Positions 30,356 through 39,033 of a DNA stretch of 64,000 nucleotides are shown here, in pieces. Every line of letters starts with the position of its first letter. The first letter of the stretch is position 1. Origin of the DNA: Massilia rubra (GTDB lineage Bacteria; Pseudomonadota; Gammaproteobacteria; Burkholderiales; Burkholderiaceae_D); NCBI RefSeq assembly GCF_011682065.1, contig NZ_VUYU01000006.1, forward strand, positions 310,001 through 374,000. Reading direction: 5' to 3'. Below the pieces are notes generated by a model, which ran no database searches, was not told where the DNA came from, and saw only the letters and a list, made by a program, of their open reading frames with translations. Position numbers and translations under genes: made by a program.

Positions 30356-30633
30356 TATGGTCGCCGCTCGCCTTACGCGACATGCAGCGGGTGTACAACT
30401 TCTTGGCCGCCAAGAATGTTGCCGCGGCAAGGCGCGCAGTCAAAGCGATAAGGCAAGCCGTCAAGGTGCTGGGGCATCAACCTCAGGTGGGCAGGCCTGC
30501 CCACGATACTATTGAGACATATCGTGAATGGGAAATCGACTTCGGCGATAGCGGATATGTCGTGCGCTACCGGATTGAGCCAGGATTGGTAATGATCCTC
30601 GCGGTACGACATCAAAAGGAAGCTGGGGACTGA
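30343..30633 (+). CDS. RelE/ParE-family toxin
   Basis: 96 aa. WSPLALRDMQRVYNFLAAKN, a run of basic helices, REWEIDFGDSGYVVRYRIEP and the terminal strand MILAVRHQKEAGD match the ParE/RelE fold. ParE proteins poison gyrase; RelE proteins cut mRNA on the ribosome. The spacing and the CopG partner favour ParE. The frame looks intact. Confidence 0.88.
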   Translation: MPHLIWSPLALRDMQRVYNFLAAKNVAAARRAVKAIRQAVKVLGHQPQVGRPAHDTIETYREWEIDFGDSGYVVRYRIEPGLVMILAVRHQKEAGD

Positions 30634-30741
30634 CAGGACAGACAGCGGATTTGCCCTGCGACTGCTTGCAGCGCGCGATAGACCTCCGCCAATCGACAGT
30701 ACGCCGCCACGCTCGCACTCGCATGGGCTGATAGAACCGGC

Positions 30742-31668
30742 CTACCGCGCCGAACGCGCCGGCTCCTCCCGCCCATGCACAAACAAGGATGGCTGCCGGT
30801 CCGAATACTCCCGCAATAAATTCCACACCGCCCTGACCCGCTGCAAGCGGTACAAATCGGTCGGCGCGGCCAGCCAGAACGAGCGCTCGGCGAAAAACTG
30901 GTCGAGCACAGGCACCAGCCGGCCGTCGTCCGGCACCGCATACGGCGGCGCCATGATCAGCCCCATCCCCAGCGCCGCCGCCTCCACCTGCGCGGTCATC
31001 CCGGTGCAGCACAGCCTGCGCCTCGGCGTGAACCCCAATTCGTTGAGATAACTGAGTTCGCGGCTGGCCAGCCGGTCCTGCACGTAGTCGACAAAGTCGT
31101 GGCGCGCCAGGTCGGCGTGCTCGCGGATCGGCGGATGGCGCGCCAGATACTCGGGCGATGCGTACAAATAGAAACGGAACGACGCCAGCCGCGTGATCAT
31201 GTAGCGCCCGGTGCTGGGCGGATCGAGCATCACGCCCAGGTCCGCCTCGCGGTTGGCCAGGTTGGCAAAGCGCGGCAGCACCAGCAGGTCGATGCTCAGG
31301 TCGGGGTGGGTCTGCAGCAGCCCGACCAGCAGCGGCGCCACCACCCGCACCCCGAACACTTCCGGCACGCCGAGCCGCACCACGCCGTGCGCCGCCACTT
31401 CGGTGCCGCCCAACTGCTCGGTGGCCGCCAGCGCCGCGCTCTCCATCGCTTCGGCATGCGGCAGCAGGGCCTGGCCCATTTCGGTCAGCTCGTAGCCCTC
31501 GCGGCTGCGGTCGAACAAGGTGGTGCCGAGCTGGATTTCGAGCCGGTCGATGCGGCGCGCCACGGTCGTGTGTTCAACCGCAAGCCGGCGCGACGCACCC
31601 GACAAGGTACCGGCGCGCGCCAGCTCCAGGAAGAATCGCAGGTCTGTCCATTCAGGCAAGGTATTCAT
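30742..31668 (-). CDS. LysR-family transcriptional regulator
   Basis: 308 aa. The N-terminal winged HTH reads DLRFFLELARAGTLSGASRR, VEHTTVARRIDRLEIQLGTT, LFDRSREGYELTEMGQALLP. The effector-binding domain starts near 90. Divergent from the TonB-dependent receptor gene across a 266-bp region that contains two symmetric sites. By analogy it probably controls the receptor/hydrolase/ABC cluster in response to the imported compound. The effector is unknown. Confidence 0.92.
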   Translation of the reverse strand: MNTLPEWTDLRFFLELARAGTLSGASRRLAVEHTTVARRIDRLEIQLGTTLFDRSREGYELTEMGQALLPHAEAMESAALAATEQLGGTEVAAHGVVRLGVPEVFGVRVVAPLLVGLLQTHPDLSIDLLVLPRFANLANREADLGVMLDPPSTGRYMITRLASFRFYLYASPEYLARHPPIREHADLARHDFVDYVQDRLASRELSYLNELGFTPRRRLCCTGMTAQVEAAALGMGLIMAPPYAVPDDGRLVPVLDQFFAERSFWLAAPTDLYRLQRVRAVWNLLREYSDRQPSLFVHGREEPARSAR

Positions 31669-31700
31669 GGAATCGATGTCGGATATTCACGACGAATATT

Positions 31701-31830
31701 GTGCACCAGTGCACACCGCACACGCAATCTTTTGATTTTTGTGTATTGATAAAACGCAAACTCGCGCCGGAACCTGCTCGTGAGAAAACGATAAGTTGCA
31801 AATACCACCACTGTGCATTTTTGCACAGTG
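31701..31830. promoter_or_regulatory. Putative LysR operators between regulator and receptor
   Basis: Two sites share the GTGCA core: GTGCAC-CA-GTGCAC at 31701-31714, and a perfect 9-bp inverted repeat CACTGTGCA / TGCACAGTG around a TTTT centre at 31809-31830. They lie within the divergent intergenic region, the first nearer the lysR start, the second about 105 bp before the receptor ATG. Confidence 0.55.
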
Positions 31831-31934
31831 CTTGGGCGTTTCGTTATCTTTCGCGCAAATTCGAATGGGGGCACACTGCAAGGCTTCGCTTCCGGCTTAC
31901 CGCATTGTCCAAAAAAATCTCAGGAGACAACACC

Positions 31935-34241
31935 ATGCGTTTGACCACCATTCGACACTTTCCCTTACATCGCATTGCCTGCGCCGTGCTGGCCCTGTGC
32001 GGCGGCGCGATCGCCCCGGCGCACGCGCAAACCGAGTCGGGCGCTCCCGCCGCCGAGACCATCCAGAACGCCGGCGTGGTCACCGTCAGCGCGCGGCGCC
32101 GCCCCGAAAACCTGCAGGACGTGCCGGTCTCGGTCACCGCGTTCGGCGGCGACCAGCTCTCCAAGCAGGGCACGCCCGACATCACCGCCCTCGCCCTGTC
32201 GATTCCGAACACCACCCTCAAGGCCTCGCGCGCCACCAATTCGACCCTGACCGCCTTTATCCGCGGCGTCGGCCAGCAAGACCCGCTGGCCGGCTTCGAA
32301 GCCGGCGTCGGCATCTACCTCGACGATATCTACCTGGCCCGCCCGCAAGCGGCCGTGACCGACATCTACGACGTCGAGCGCATCGAAGTACTGCGCGGCC
32401 CGCAAGGCACCTTGTATGGTCGCAACACCATCGGCGGCGCGGTCAAGTACGTTACGCGCAAACTCGGCTCCAGAACCGACATTCGCGGGCGCGTCACCCT
32501 GGGCGACTACAGCCAGCGCGAAGCGGTGCTCACGGCCAGCACGCCCTTGTCGGAGACGGTGCGCGTGGGCGGCTCGGTGGCTCGCTTCAAGCGCGACGGT
32601 TACGGGCGCAACCTGTTCACCGGCGCCCACAACTACGACAAGGACATGACCGCCGGCCGCCTGTCGGCGGAATTTACGCCCACGCCGGAGCTGTTCATCC
32701 GCTTGTCGGGCGACGCCACGCAGGACGATTCGAGCCCGCGCAACGGCCACCGCGTCACGGTCGGACGCACCAGCGGCGCGCCCATCCTGGAGAACGTGTA
32801 CGACACGCGCGCCAACCTGGACCGCGCGCTCGGGCACGAGCAGGAGGTCAGCGCGCACGGCTGGTCGGCGCTGCTGGAGTACACCATCAACCCGCAACTG
32901 AGCGTCAAGTCGGTTACCGCCTCGCGCCGCGACAAGTCGTACGCGCCGATCGACTTCGACTCGCTGTCGATGGTCGACTTCGAAGTGCCCGCGCTGTACA
33001 AGAACAAGCAGTTCAGCCAGGAATTCCAGTTCACCTACACCGGCGACAAGGTCCAGGGCGTGGCCGGCGTGTACTACATCGACGCCAACGCCTTCAACGT
33101 CTTCGACACCGTCTTGGCCGGCGCCTTCCCCAGCTCCACCTACACGCTGGGCGATATCGATACCAAGGCCTGGGCCGTCTTCGCCGACGCCAACTATAAA
33201 TACACCGATGCGCTCAGCTTCTCGCTGGGCGGGCGCTACACGGTCGACAAGCGCGACGCGAGCATCCTGCGCCAGATCTACCTGGGCCTGAACGGCTCGC
33301 CGGGAATGGGCAACGCCAACGCCGTGCTGTTCCGCAGCGACACCGACTTCACCCATGGCGAACTGAAACGCGAAGACAAGAAGTTCACCCCAAAAGTCGG
33401 CTTGGCCTACAAGGCTGCAGCCAACCAGAACATTTACGCCAGCTGGGCGCGCGGCTTCAAGGGCGGCGGCTTCGACCCGCGCATGAACGTGGTCGGCACC
33501 AAAATCAGCGACGCCACCGCGCGTGCCGGCTACCTGCCGGAAACGATCGACACCCTGGAGCTGGGCCTCAAATCCTCGTACAACAACAACCGCATCCTGA
33601 CCAATATCGCCCTGTTCGACAGCAAATACAAGGATGTCCAGATTCCCGGCTCGGTGGAGGTCGACACCAACAACGACGGCCGCCCCGACAGCTTCGCCGG
33701 GGTGACCACCAACGCCGGCAAGGCCAAGATCCGCGGCGCCGAAATCGAGGCCAGCGCGAAATTGAGCGATTCCCTGAGCGTGACCGGGATGTACAGCCAC
33801 ATCAACGCCGAATACACCCAGTTCCTGACCTCGCAACTGGTCGGCGGCGTGCCGGCCCTGGTCAACGTGGCCGGCGAGCGCTACTTCCAGAACACGCCGA
33901 AGAACTCGGCCAACCTGCGCGCCACCTACGACATCGCCGTGCCGATGATGGGGCGCGGCGGCACCGCCAGCATCAGCGCCAGCGCCGCCTACAAGGACGA
34001 AACCAGCCAGTTCGAATACGCCTCGGTGCTCGACCAGCCGGCCTATACCCTGTACGACCTGAGCCTGACGTGGACCAGCAGCGACAACAAGATCCGCGCC
34101 GGCCTGCACGGCAAGAACCTGGGCGACAAGCGCTATCGCACCGGCGGCTACGTTTTCCCCAACCTCGGCAAGGAGGGCGTGCTGACGGCCTTTTACGGCG
34201 CCCCGCGCACCGTCTCGGCCACCCTCGAATACCGGTTCTGA
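31935..34241 (+). CDS. TonB-dependent outer-membrane receptor
   Basis: 768 aa from ATG at 31935 (AGGAGACAACACC before it); longer frames are rejected because the signal peptide starts here and ends near PAHAQ (about 32). A TonB-box-like VVTVSARRR is followed by the plug domain (NLQDVPVSVTAFGGDQLSKQ, IEVLRGPQGTLYGRNTIGGA) and a 22-strand-type barrel ending in ATLEYRF with a terminal Phe. No SusD or siderophore gene is adjacent. It is probably the outer-membrane entry for the substrate of the cluster. Confidence 0.93.
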   Translation: MRLTTIRHFPLHRIACAVLALCGGAIAPAHAQTESGAPAAETIQNAGVVTVSARRRPENLQDVPVSVTAFGGDQLSKQGTPDITALALSIPNTTLKASRATNSTLTAFIRGVGQQDPLAGFEAGVGIYLDDIYLARPQAAVTDIYDVERIEVLRGPQGTLYGRNTIGGAVKYVTRKLGSRTDIRGRVTLGDYSQREAVLTASTPLSETVRVGGSVARFKRDGYGRNLFTGAHNYDKDMTAGRLSAEFTPTPELFIRLSGDATQDDSSPRNGHRVTVGRTSGAPILENVYDTRANLDRALGHEQEVSAHGWSALLEYTINPQLSVKSVTASRRDKSYAPIDFDSLSMVDFEVPALYKNKQFSQEFQFTYTGDKVQGVAGVYYIDANAFNVFDTVLAGAFPSSTYTLGDIDTKAWAVFADANYKYTDALSFSLGGRYTVDKRDASILRQIYLGLNGSPGMGNANAVLFRSDTDFTHGELKREDKKFTPKVGLAYKAAANQNIYASWARGFKGGGFDPRMNVVGTKISDATARAGYLPETIDTLELGLKSSYNNNRILTNIALFDSKYKDVQIPGSVEVDTNNDGRPDSFAGVTTNAGKAKIRGAEIEASAKLSDSLSVTGMYSHINAEYTQFLTSQLVGGVPALVNVAGERYFQNTPKNSANLRATYDIAVPMMGRGGTASISASAAYKDETSQFEYASVLDQPAYTLYDLSLTWTSSDNKIRAGLHGKNLGDKRYRTGGYVFPNLGKEGVLTAFYGAPRTVSATLEYRF

Positions 34242-34243
34242 AC

Positions 34244-35191
34244 ATGGGAGTCCAGGTGCATGAACACGATGGCGTCCACGCCGCCCACTTCCCCCCGGCC
34301 GCCAACGAAGCGCAGGCGGCCCGGCAATTCAACGACGTCAGCTACCTCAGCGACGACGGCCTGACCCTGTACGCGCGCGACTACCCCGGCCACGGCGGCC
34401 GCGCGCGCCTGCCCGTGATCTGCATCCACGGGCTCACGCGCAACTCGGGCGACTTCGACGAGCTGGCGCCGTGGATCGCCAGCCTGGGGCGGCGCGTGCT
34501 GGCGCTCGACGTGCGCGGGCGCGGCCAGTCCGCGCGCGACCCCGACCCGGCCCACTACAACCCGGTCGTCTACGCCGGCGACGTGATCAAGCTGGCGCAC
34601 GACCTGGGCATCGAGCGCGCCGTGTTCGTCGGCACCTCGATGGGCGGCATCATCACCATGACCCTGGCGCTGCGGCGCCTGAAACTGATCGCCGCCGCCA
34701 TCCTCAACGATGTCGGCCCGGTGATCTCGCAAAAAGGCTTGTCGCGCATCGCCACCTACGCCGGCAAGGGCGCCACCATGCTCAATTGGGAACAGGCGGC
34801 CGAGTACATGCGCGACATCAACCAGCCGGCCTTTCCATCGAACGACATGGGCGAATGGAACAAGTGGGCGCGCCGCGCCTTTTCCGAAAACGATGCCGGC
34901 CACCTGGTGCTGCGCTACGACCCGAACATCGCCCTGCCCCTGCAAAACGGCAAGCTCAAGCCGTCGTCGTGGACCTCGCGCCTGGCGTTCCGGCGCCTGG
35001 CGCGCAACCGCCCCACCTTGCTGGTGCGCGGCAGCCTGTCCGACCTGGTCGAGCCGGAACAGGCCAGCTACATGCAGCGCGCCGCGCCACGCATGCAATA
35101 CGCCGAAGTGCCCGGAGTGGGCCACGCGCCGATGCTGACCGAAGCGCCGGCGCGGCAGGCGATCGAACGCTTCCTGGCGCAGGTCGACTGA
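34244..35191 (+). CDS. Alpha/beta hydrolase
   Basis: 315 aa from ATG at 34244, two bases after the receptor stop; the longer frame is false. The fold signature is seen in PVICIHGLTRNSGDFDELAP (oxyanion loop HG), the nucleophile elbow VFVGTSMGGIITM, DLVEPEQ near the acid position and the late VPGVGHAPML with the catalytic His. No signal peptide, so it acts in the cytosol. It likely cleaves an ester, lactone or amide brought in by the neighbouring transport genes. Confidence 0.88.
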   Translation: MGVQVHEHDGVHAAHFPPAANEAQAARQFNDVSYLSDDGLTLYARDYPGHGGRARLPVICIHGLTRNSGDFDELAPWIASLGRRVLALDVRGRGQSARDPDPAHYNPVVYAGDVIKLAHDLGIERAVFVGTSMGGIITMTLALRRLKLIAAAILNDVGPVISQKGLSRIATYAGKGATMLNWEQAAEYMRDINQPAFPSNDMGEWNKWARRAFSENDAGHLVLRYDPNIALPLQNGKLKPSSWTSRLAFRRLARNRPTLLVRGSLSDLVEPEQASYMQRAAPRMQYAEVPGVGHAPMLTEAPARQAIERFLAQVD

Positions 35192-35245
35192 ACCGATTCA
35201 AGCCCACCCTATACCTATAAAACAGCCATCCCAAGAGGAGACACG

Positions 35246-36439
35246 ATGTACAAACTGAACACCCTGGCAGCAGCCGTCCTGGCCACCCTCGCGAGCACCC
35301 TGGCAACGTCCGCGCTGGCCGCGGCCGACCTGAAAATCGCCCTCATCGCGGGCAAGACCGGGATCCTCGAATCGTACGCCAAGGAAACCGAAACCGGCTT
35401 CATGATGGGCCTCGAATACCTCACCGGCGGCAAGATGGAAATCAACGGCCGCAAGCTGAAGGTGATCGTCAAGGATGACCAGAGCAAACCCGACCTGGGA
35501 CGCACCCTGCTGGCCGAAGCCTACGGCGACGACAAGGCCGACATTGCGGTCGGCACCACCTCGTCCGGCTCGGCCATCGCCATGCTGCCGGTGGCGCAGG
35601 AGTACAAGAAGATCCTGATCATCGAGCCGGCCGTGGCCGACGCCATCACCGGCGACAAATGGAATCGCTACATCTTCCGCACCGCGCGCAGTTCGATGCA
35701 GGATGCGCTGGCCGCCGCCAGCACGCTCAAGGCCGGCAGCGTGGCCTTCCTGGCCCAGGATTACGCCTTCGGCAAGGATGCGGTCAAGGCCGGCCGCGAA
35801 GCGCTGGCCGCCACCGGCAGCAAGGCCCAGGTGGTGCACGAGGAATACGCGCCGCAAGCCACCAGCGACTTCACGGCGCCGGCCCAGCGCATCTTCGACG
35901 CCCTGAAAAACAAGCCCGAGCCGCGCCTGCTGCAAATTGTCTGGGCCGGCCCGAATCCGATGAACAAGCTGGCCGACATGAAGCCCGAGCGCTACGGCAT
36001 CATCCTCTCGCCGGGCGGGAACATCTTGCCGGTGATGAAAACCTGGAAGAACTTCGCCGGCACCCAGGGCACCATCTACTACTATCACGGCTTCCCCAAG
36101 AACAAGATGAACGACTGGTTCGTGGCCGAGCACAGCAAGCGCCACAAGGGCCCGCCCGACATGTTTACCGCCGGCGGCTTTGCGGCGGCCAGCGCGGTGG
36201 TCACGGCCTTGACCAAAGCCAACTCGGGCGACACCGAAAAACTGATCGCGGCCATGGAGGGCATGGACTTCGACACGCCCAAGGGCAAAATGACCTTCCG
36301 CAAGGAAGACCACCAGGCCTTGCAGTCGATGTACCACTTCAAGATCAAGAAAGACCAGAAGAACGAGTGGGACTTGCTGGAACTGGTGCGCGAAATCCCG
36401 GCCAGCGAGCTGCCGCTCCCGGTGAGGAACAAGCGATGA
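35246..36439 (+). CDS. ABC transporter substrate-binding protein, branched-chain-amino-acid type
   Basis: 397 aa with AGAGGAGACACG before the ATG. A signal peptide (residues 1-26, cleaved after LAA) is followed by a periplasmic-binding type I fold: DLKIALIAGKTGILESYAKE, KLKVIVKDDQSKPDLGRTLL, VGTTSSGSAIAMLPVAQEY, FLAQDYAFGKDAVKAGREAL. Members bind amino acids, amides, urea or aromatic acids; the ligand here cannot be read. It is the first of five ABC genes, and its stop overlaps the next ATG. Confidence 0.92.
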   Translation: MYKLNTLAAAVLATLASTLATSALAAADLKIALIAGKTGILESYAKETETGFMMGLEYLTGGKMEINGRKLKVIVKDDQSKPDLGRTLLAEAYGDDKADIAVGTTSSGSAIAMLPVAQEYKKILIIEPAVADAITGDKWNRYIFRTARSSMQDALAAASTLKAGSVAFLAQDYAFGKDAVKAGREALAATGSKAQVVHEEYAPQATSDFTAPAQRIFDALKNKPEPRLLQIVWAGPNPMNKLADMKPERYGIILSPGGNILPVMKTWKNFAGTQGTIYYYHGFPKNKMNDWFVAEHSKRHKGPPDMFTAGGFAAASAVVTALTKANSGDTEKLIAAMEGMDFDTPKGKMTFRKEDHQALQSMYHFKIKKDQKNEWDLLELVREIPASELPLPVRNKR

Positions 36440-37227
36440 CGCCGGCGGCCATGCCGTCGCTGTCGACGCGCGAACTGAGCATCCGCTTCGGCGGGCACGT
36501 GGCGGTCGACCGGGTCAGCGCCGATTTTTATCCCGGCACCCTGACCGTGATCGTCGGCCCCAATGGCGCCGGCAAGACCACCTACTTCAACCTGATGTCG
36601 GGCCAGTTGCCGGCCACCTCGGGCACGGTCCTGCTCGACGGCGCCGACATCACCCGCTTCGGCGCGGCCAGGCGCACGGCGCTCGGTATCGGGCGCGCCT
36701 TCCAGCTGACCAACCTGTTCCCGCACCTCACAGTCGCCGAAAACGTGCGCCTGGCGGTGCAAAGCCGCTCCGGCGCCGGCCTGGGCGTGCGCTCGATGCT
36801 GACGCGCTGGTCCAGCCACCAGGACCTGATCGTGCGCGCCGACTATTACCTCGAACGCGTTTCCATGGCCGCCCGGCGCGACACGCGCGTGGCCGCCCTG
36901 TCGCACGGCGACAAGCGCAAGCTGGAAGTGGCGATCCTGCTGGCGCTGGAGCCGGGCGTGATGATGTTCGACGAGCCGACCGCCGGCATGAGCGTGGACG
37001 AAGTGCCGGTCGTGCTCGACCTGATCCACCAGGTCAAGGCCGAACGCAACAAGACCATTTTGCTGGTCGAACACAAGATGGACGTGGTGCGGTCGCTGGC
37101 CGACCGCATCATCGTCCTGCACAATGGCGCCCTGGTGGCCGACGGCAATCCGGCCGAGGTGATGGCCTCGGCCATCGTCCAGGAAGCCTATCTGGGGACG
37201 CCCGAGGGGACGCCCGAGCATGCATGA
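36436..37227 (+). CDS. ABC transporter ATP-binding protein, LivG type
   Basis: 263 aa. The start at 36436 overlaps the upstream stop (ATGA). Walker A GPNGAGKTT, Q-loop GRAFQLTNLFPHLTVAENV, signature LSHGDKRKLEVAI (with H in place of the usual G-G), Walker B VMMFDEPTAGMS and the switch His in VEHKMDV. The C-terminal tail NPAEVMASAIVQEAYLG is typical of LivG. It energises import with the LivF-type partner. Confidence 0.93.
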   Translation: MTPAAMPSLSTRELSIRFGGHVAVDRVSADFYPGTLTVIVGPNGAGKTTYFNLMSGQLPATSGTVLLDGADITRFGAARRTALGIGRAFQLTNLFPHLTVAENVRLAVQSRSGAGLGVRSMLTRWSSHQDLIVRADYYLERVSMAARRDTRVAALSHGDKRKLEVAILLALEPGVMMFDEPTAGMSVDEVPVVLDLIHQVKAERNKTILLVEHKMDVVRSLADRIIVLHNGALVADGNPAEVMASAIVQEAYLGTPEGTPEHA

Positions 37228-37945
37228 TCCGATCCTGCAACTGAGCGCCGTCCACACCCACATCGGCGAGTACCACATCCTGCAAGGGGTCGACCTGACG
37301 GTGCCGCGCGGCGGCCTGTCGGTGCTGCTGGGCCGCAACGGGGCCGGCAAGACCACCACCCTGCGCACCATCATGGGGCTATGGAAAGCGTCCGCCGGCA
37401 CGGTGCGCTTCGAGGGGCGCGACATCGCGGCCCTGGCCACGCCCGACATCGCCCAGCTCGGCATTGCCTACGTGCCTGAATCGATGGCCGTGTTTTCCGA
37501 CCTGACCGTGCGCGAAAACCTGTACCTGGCCGCGCGCAACGGGCCGCTCCAGGAAGCGCGCGTGGAATGGATCTTCGGCTTCTTTCCCGCCTTGCGCAAA
37601 TTCTGGCACTACCCGGCCGGCAATTTGTCTGGCGGGCAAAAACAAATGGTGGCGATCGCGCGCGCCATGGTCGAACCGCGCAAGCTGCTGCTGATCGACG
37701 AACCGACCAAGGGCTTGGCCCCGGCCATCATCCAGAGCCTGATCGCCGCCTTCGCCGAACTGAAGCAGACCGACACCACCATCTTGCTGGTCGAGCAAAA
37801 CTTCAGCGTCGTCAAGCACCTCGGCGACACGGTCTCGGTGATGGACGACGGCAAGGTGGTCCACGCCGGCGCCATGCGCGCCCTGGTCGAGGACGACAAG
37901 CTGCAGCAACGCCTGCTCGGGCTGTCACTGAGCGCACATCAATAA
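37220..37945 (+). CDS. ABC transporter ATP-binding protein, LivF type
   Basis: 241 aa, overlapping the LivG-type gene by 8 bp. Walker A GRNGAGKTTTLRTIMGL, LGIAYVPESMAVFSDLTVRE, signature NLSGGQKQMVAIAR, Walker B LLLIDEPTKGLAPAI and the switch in LLVEQNFSVV. The ending LEDDKLQQRLLGLS-like is usual for LivF. Its TAA shares a base with the next start codon (TAATG). Confidence 0.94.
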   Translation: MHDPILQLSAVHTHIGEYHILQGVDLTVPRGGLSVLLGRNGAGKTTTLRTIMGLWKASAGTVRFEGRDIAALATPDIAQLGIAYVPESMAVFSDLTVRENLYLAARNGPLQEARVEWIFGFFPALRKFWHYPAGNLSGGQKQMVAIARAMVEPRKLLLIDEPTKGLAPAIIQSLIAAFAELKQTDTTILLVEQNFSVVKHLGDTVSVMDDGKVVHAGAMRALVEDDKLQQRLLGLSLSAHQ

Positions 37946-39024
37946 TGAACCCGGAGACCACCCACGTGACCACCCAATCGCCTCCCGTGAGCGCGGCCAC
38001 GGCGCTGCCGGCCGCGCCGCCCGCACCGAACGACACGCCCTTGCCGGCAGCCCGGCGCGACCTGGCGCCGCTGCTGCTGGTGCCGGCGCTGATCCTGTTC
38101 ACCCTGCCGCTGGTGGGCAGCTTTCCCACCTGGGTCACCCTGACCATCGCCGGCCTGGCGATGGGCATGATGATCTTCATCATGGCCAGCGGCCTGACGC
38201 TCGTGTTCGGGCTGATGGACGTGCTCAACTTCGGCCATGGCGCCTTTGTCTCGGTCGGCGCCTACGCCGCCACCATGGTCCTCATTCCCATGCGCGGCTG
38301 GCTCGAGGTCGATTCGCTGGCGCTCAACCTGGGCGTGCTCGGGCTGGCGATCGCGCTCGCCATGCTCGCCACCGCGCTGCTCGGCTGGGCCTTCGAGCGC
38401 ATCATCATCGCGCCCGTGTATGGCCAGCATCTCAAGCAGATCCTGATCACCATGGGCGGCATGATCGTGGCCGAGCAACTGATCAGCGTGATCTGGGGCG
38501 CCGAGCAGATTCCCCTGCCGCTGCCGGCCAGCCTGCGCGGCGCGGTGCTGCTGGGCGACGCGGCGGTCGAAAAATACCGGCTGGTGGCGGTCGTGATCGG
38601 CCTGGTGGTGTTCGTCGCCATGTTCCTCGTGCTCAACCGCACCAAGATCGGCCTCTTGATCCGCGCCGGCGTCGAAAACCGCGAGATGGTCGAAGCCATG
38701 GGCTACCGCATCCGCCGCCTGTTCGTGGCCGTGTTCGCCGCCGGCTCGGCGCTGGCCGGCCTGGGCGGCGTGCTCTGGGGCCTGTACAAGGAAACCCTGA
38801 ACGCGGCCATGGGCGGCGAAATGATGGTGATGATCTTTATCGTCGTCATCATCGGCGGGCTCGGCTCGGTCGGCGGCTGCTTCATCGGCGCGCTCCTGAT
38901 GGCGCTGGTGGCCAACTATGCCGGCTTCCTGCTGCCCAAATTCGCGCTGGTGTCGAACATCGCCCTGATGATCGCCATCCTGCTGTGGCGCCCGGCCGGC
39001 CTGTATTCCAACCTGCGCCGCTGA
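37945..39024 (+). CDS. ABC transporter permease, LivH type
   Basis: 359 aa. It begins at 37945 in a TAATG overlap with the preceding gene. Residues 1-40 are a Pro/Ala-rich cytosolic leader; then about eight membrane segments with the LivH motif GLTLVFGLMDVLNFGHGAF and the cytoplasmic loop RTKIGLLIRAGVENREMVEA that contacts the ATPases. It ends AGLYSNLRR. Confidence 0.93.
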   Translation: MNPETTHVTTQSPPVSAATALPAAPPAPNDTPLPAARRDLAPLLLVPALILFTLPLVGSFPTWVTLTIAGLAMGMMIFIMASGLTLVFGLMDVLNFGHGAFVSVGAYAATMVLIPMRGWLEVDSLALNLGVLGLAIALAMLATALLGWAFERIIIAPVYGQHLKQILITMGGMIVAEQLISVIWGAEQIPLPLPASLRGAVLLGDAAVEKYRLVAVVIGLVVFVAMFLVLNRTKIGLLIRAGVENREMVEAMGYRIRRLFVAVFAAGSALAGLGGVLWGLYKETLNAAMGGEMMVMIFIVVIIGGLGSVGGCFIGALLMALVANYAGFLLPKFALVSNIALMIAILLWRPAGLYSNLRR

Positions 39025-39033
39025 GGACACGCC

